From an uncultured Mycoplasmatota bacterium (GTDB lineage Bacteria; Bacillota_I; Bacilli_A; RF39; UBA660): a stretch of DNA of 8,462 nt. Position 1 is the stretch's first letter. Every line of letters starts with the position of its first letter. Location: NCBI GenBank assembly GCA_900553045.1, contig USBW01000020.1, positions 1-8,462 on the forward strand, written 5' to 3'. Made by a program: the position numbers and the translations under genes. Shown here piece by piece: positions 6,213 through 8,462 of this stretch. Under the pieces are notes generated by a model. That model did not search any database. It was not told the origin of the DNA and saw only the letters and a list, made by a program, of their open reading frames with translations.

Positions 6213-8186
6213 ATGTTTGAATTAGTATCGAATTTTAAGCCGAGTGGCGATCAGCCAAAGGCTATAGAAAAGTTAGTAGCAGGAATAAAAAACGGGGATA
6301 AACATCAAGTTTTATTAGGTGCTACTGGAACAGGAAAAACTTTTACAATTGCTAACGTAATCAAAGAGGTTAATAAGCCAACTTTGATCCTTGCACATAA
6401 TAAGACGTTAGCGGGTCAATTATATGGCGAGTTAAAAGAGCTTTTTCCTAATAATCATGTGGAATATTTTGTTTCTTATTACGATTATTATCAACCTGAA
6501 GCTTATGTACCTCAGACGGACACTTATATTGAAAAAGATTCTTCGATCAATGACGAAATTGATGAATTAAGACATAAGGCTACCAGCTCTTTAATTGCTT
6601 ATAAAGATGTCATTGTCGTAGCCTCTGTCTCTTGTATCTATGGTATTGGGGAAAAAGAAGAATATGAGAAAAATATGCTTACTTTGTCTTTGGGTGAAAC
6701 TAAATCTAAAGAGGAGATTTTAAGGAAATTAATAGATATGCTTTATGAACGTAATGATTTAGATTTCAAGCGTGGAACTTTCAGATCACGTGGCGATACC
6801 ATTGAAATAATTCCTAATAACGAGCATCAAGAAGGTATTAGAATCGAGTTATTTGGAGATGAGATTGATCGCATTAGTATTATTGATACTTTGACTGGTA
6901 AAGTTTTAAAAGATAAGAAAACTATTTCTATTTTTCCTGCTAGTCACTTTGTTACTAGCGAAGATAAACTAAAACAAGCGATCACTCGTATTAAAGAAGA
7001 ATTAAAAGACCGTTTGACAGTACTAAGGGAAAATAATAAATTACTGGAAGCTGAACGGTTGGAACAACGTACTAATTATGACTTGGAAATGTTAGCAGAA
7101 ACAGGTTTCTGTAGTGGAGTTGAAAACTATTCTAGGCATTTGGCAGGTCGTAAAGAAGGAGAAACTCCAGAGACTTTAATGGACTTTTTTCCGAAAGATT
7201 TTTTGCTAATAGTTGATGAATCACATGTTACATTGCCTCAAGTAAGAGGAATGTACAATGGCGATCGAGCAAGAAAACAAACTTTAGTTGATTTTGGCTT
7301 TCGCCTTCCAAGTGCTTTAGATAATCGCCCATTGCGCTTTGAAGAGTTTGAAGCTAAACTTAATCAAGTTATCTATGTCTCTGCTACGCCAGGAGATTAT
7401 GAACTTGAACATGCTACTAATAAAGTTGATCAGATCATTAGACCTACTGGCTTATTAGATCCGACGATTGAAGTAAGGCCAAGTAAAGGCCAGATAGATG
7501 ATCTAGTAGGAGAAATTAATGATCGTATAGCTAAGAATGAACGTGTTTTAATTACTACTTTGACAATTAGGATGGCTGAAGAATTGACCAATTATTTGAA
7601 AGAACTAGATATCAAAGTAGCTTATTTACACACTGAGATTAAAACATTAGAGAGAATGAGAATAATTCGTGATTTGCGTCTTGGTAATTATGATTGTGTT
7701 GTAGGAATTAACCTTTTAAGAGAAGGAATTGATATTCCTGAGGTTAGTTTGATCGCTATTTTAGATGCCGATAAAGAAGGATTTTTAAGAAGTAGACGCA
7801 GTCTTATTCAAACAATTGGCCGTTGTGCAAGAAATGCTAATGGACATGTTATCATGTATGCTGATAGTATTACCCAGAGTATGGATGAAGCTATCAAAGA
7901 AACAGAACGTCGTCGCAAGATTCAGCTGGCATACAACAAAGAACACCATATCGTTCCAAAAACGATTAAGAAAGATATAAGAGAATTAATTTCTAATGTT
8001 GATGAGACTAAATTGTCAAAGAAAAAGAAATATGATAAAATAGATACAAAGATGTTGGATAAAATAGAAGAAGAAATGAAGGAAGCTGCTAAGAATCTTG
8101 ATTTTGAAAAGGCGGCCGCTGTACGTGACAAGCTGGCTGAATTAAAGAGCCGGGTGTTGGGGGCAGGAGCGCCGACGGAAACCTGA
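6213..8186 (+). CDS. uvrB: UvrABC system protein B (excision-repair helicase subunit)
   Basis: UvrB takes damaged DNA from UvrA, verifies the lesion using weak ATP-driven strand opening, and recruits UvrC for incision. The protein has 657 residues, normal for the family. Motifs in order: Walker A GATGTGKT (36-43); the damage-probing beta-hairpin, rich in Tyr (about 89-117, [12 protein letters not shown]); the DESH box (335-338); YVSATPG (388-394); [13 protein letters not shown] (498-510); motif [11 protein letters not shown] (533-541); and a C-terminal UVR coiled-coil motif for UvrC contact (about 613-646). GRCARN in place of the commoner GRAARN is slightly unusual. It has its own promoter and no visible terminator. 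uvrA, a frequent neighbour, does not follow. The last 25 codons, from the middle of the UVR motif, differ completely in base composition from the rest; the native C-terminus may therefore not be the one shown. Confidence 0.97.
   Translation: MFELVSNFKPSGDQPKAIEKLVAGIKNGDKHQVLLGATGTGKTFTIANVIKEVNKPTLILAHNKTLAGQLYGELKELFPNNHVEYFVSYYDYYQPEAYVPQTDTYIEKDSSINDEIDELRHKATSSLIAYKDVIVVASVSCIYGIGEKEEYEKNMLTLSLGETKSKEEILRKLIDMLYERNDLDFKRGTFRSRGDTIEIIPNNEHQEGIRIELFGDEIDRISIIDTLTGKVLKDKKTISIFPASHFVTSEDKLKQAITRIKEELKDRLTVLRENNKLLEAERLEQRTNYDLEMLAETGFCSGVENYSRHLAGRKEGETPETLMDFFPKDFLLIVDESHVTLPQVRGMYNGDRARKQTLVDFGFRLPSALDNRPLRFEEFEAKLNQVIYVSATPGDYELEHATNKVDQIIRPTGLLDPTIEVRPSKGQIDDLVGEINDRIAKNERVLITTLTIRMAEELTNYLKELDIKVAYLHTEIKTLERMRIIRDLRLGNYDCVVGINLLREGIDIPEVSLIAILDADKEGFLRSRRSLIQTIGRCARNANGHVIMYADSITQSMDEAIKETERRRKIQLAYNKEHHIVPKTIKKDIRELISNVDETKLSKKKKYDKIDTKMLDKIEEEMKEAAKNLDFEKAAAVRDKLAELKSRVLGAGAPTET
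8108..8120. other. Abrupt composition junction inside uvrB, at a GCGGCCGC octamer
   Basis: Up to about 8110 the sequence is AT-rich, like the rest of the window. From 8111 to the stop at 8186, 48 of 76 bases are G or C (63%), and the gene from 8282 has 88 of 181 (49%). The switch falls on codons for E-K-A-A-A of the UVR motif and contains GCGGCCGC (8112-8119). Frame and motif run through, so the two halves could have joined at matching sequence. Whether this is recombination in a cell or an assembly or cloning artefact cannot be decided here. Confidence 0.65.
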
Positions 8187-8264
8187 CAAAATTGACCGAT
8201 TGCGCGTACGTCTAAATCAGTAGGTTTTCTTGAATAGACTAAAATGACAAAACTGTCGAATGAT
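8184..8264 (+). repeat. Short imperfect direct repeat around the uvrB/flavoprotein intergenic region
   Basis: TGACAAAATTGACCGAT (8184-8200) and TGACAAAACTGTCGAATGAT (8245-8264) share an exact TGACAAAA followed by a similar TGnCnGA. The second copy contains GACA-N4-TGTC (8246-8257), a small dyad that could be an operator half-site pair. It lies between a TAAAAT (8240-8245) and the start of the next gene. Confidence 0.3.
8240..8245 (+). promoter_or_regulatory. Possible -10 box for the flavoprotein gene
   Basis: TAAAAT lies 36 bases before the ATG at 8282, but no good -35 hexamer is present at the proper distance. A TTGACC at 8192-8197 has only weak -10 candidates (TAAATC, 15-base spacer). The call is tentative. 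Confidence 0.25.
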
Positions 8265-8281
8265 CAAAAAGGGACTTAAAA

Positions 8282-8462
8282 ATGTCGATTACCACAACAA
8301 TTCATACGGAAATGCGCCGCCAAGATCGGGCGGTGGATGATCCCACCATCATCAAAGCGTTCTTGCATCGCTGCAAGATGGTGACATTGGCTATTCACGA
8401 TGAGCCTTTCCCGTACATTGTTCCGTTAAGCTATGGCTACGAAGTCAACAATGACGGCTTGA
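8282..8462 (+). CDS. Pyridoxamine 5'-phosphate oxidase-like / Nim-type flavin-binding split-barrel protein (3' end missing)
   Basis: Sixty codons are present before the window ends. The N-terminus has an MRRQDRAV segment, a short helix (PTIIKAFLHRCKMVTLAI) and then the first barrel strands with PFPYIVPLSYGYE. This pattern is typical of small flavoproteins of the pyridoxamine 5'-phosphate oxidase superfamily, which include 5-nitroimidazole reductases (Nim) and many uncharacterised homologues. FMN is the usual cofactor. The substrate cannot be told and Nim-type resistance should not be assumed. GGGA at 8271-8274, seven bases before the ATG, is a fair ribosome binding site. At about 49% G+C it differs strongly from the AT-rich genes to its left. 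It may belong to a different genome, or to a transferred segment. Confidence 0.8.
   Translation, partial: MSITTTIHTEMRRQDRAVDDPTIIKAFLHRCKMVTLAIHDEPFPYIVPLSYGYEVNNDGL

Noticed and set aside
7922..8131. A 69-codon minus-strand frame in the 3' part of uvrB
   Set aside because: It is antisense to the conserved UvrB C-terminus and spans the composition junction, so it is a shadow frame.

Overview
The window looks like the chromosome of a low-GC member of the Bacillota. It carries an RNA polymerase beta' gene without the trigger-loop insertion seen in proteobacteria, a UPF0236/ISLre2-type transposase, consensus TTGACA/TAAAAT promoters, strong AGGAGG-type ribosome binding sites, short U-tailed terminators and very AT-rich coding sequence with the standard genetic code. 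The genus cannot be fixed from sequence alone. The last ~350 bases differ sharply in base composition from everything before them.

Layout. Positions 1-2770 hold the 3' three quarters of rpoC, closed by a strong intrinsic terminator at 2782-2816. Positions ~2832-4469 hold a probably intact insertion sequence: a 466-residue transposase on the minus strand, bracketed by imperfect terminal inverted repeats that can be aligned by eye (21 of 26 positions). Just outside its right end lies a near-perfect promoter (4478-4506) driving an unrecognised, lysine-rich, soluble 482-residue protein (4534-5982) with several helix-turn-helix-like segments and its own terminator. A separate promoter (6092-6120) drives uvrB (6213-8186), the excision-repair helicase subunit. 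The final piece is the start of a flavin-binding split-barrel (pyridoxamine 5'-phosphate oxidase/Nim-like) gene at 8282, which runs off the end.

The genes do not form one operon. rpoC is terminated on its own, the transposase points back toward it, the unknown gene is a single-gene unit with its own promoter and terminator, and uvrB has its own promoter. The unknown gene is the best candidate for something undescribed: a well-expressed, possibly multi-HTH protein next to an IS, with no family I recognise.

The most important anomaly is at the 3' end of uvrB. Within the conserved UVR motif, at a GCGGCCGC octamer (8112-8119), composition jumps from AT-rich to 63% G+C (48 of 76 bases to the stop codon) and stays near 49% in the downstream gene. 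The reading frame and the motif continue across the point. This could be a recombination junction in the organism or a chimeric assembly or clone; the flavoprotein gene should not be assigned to the same organism without checking.
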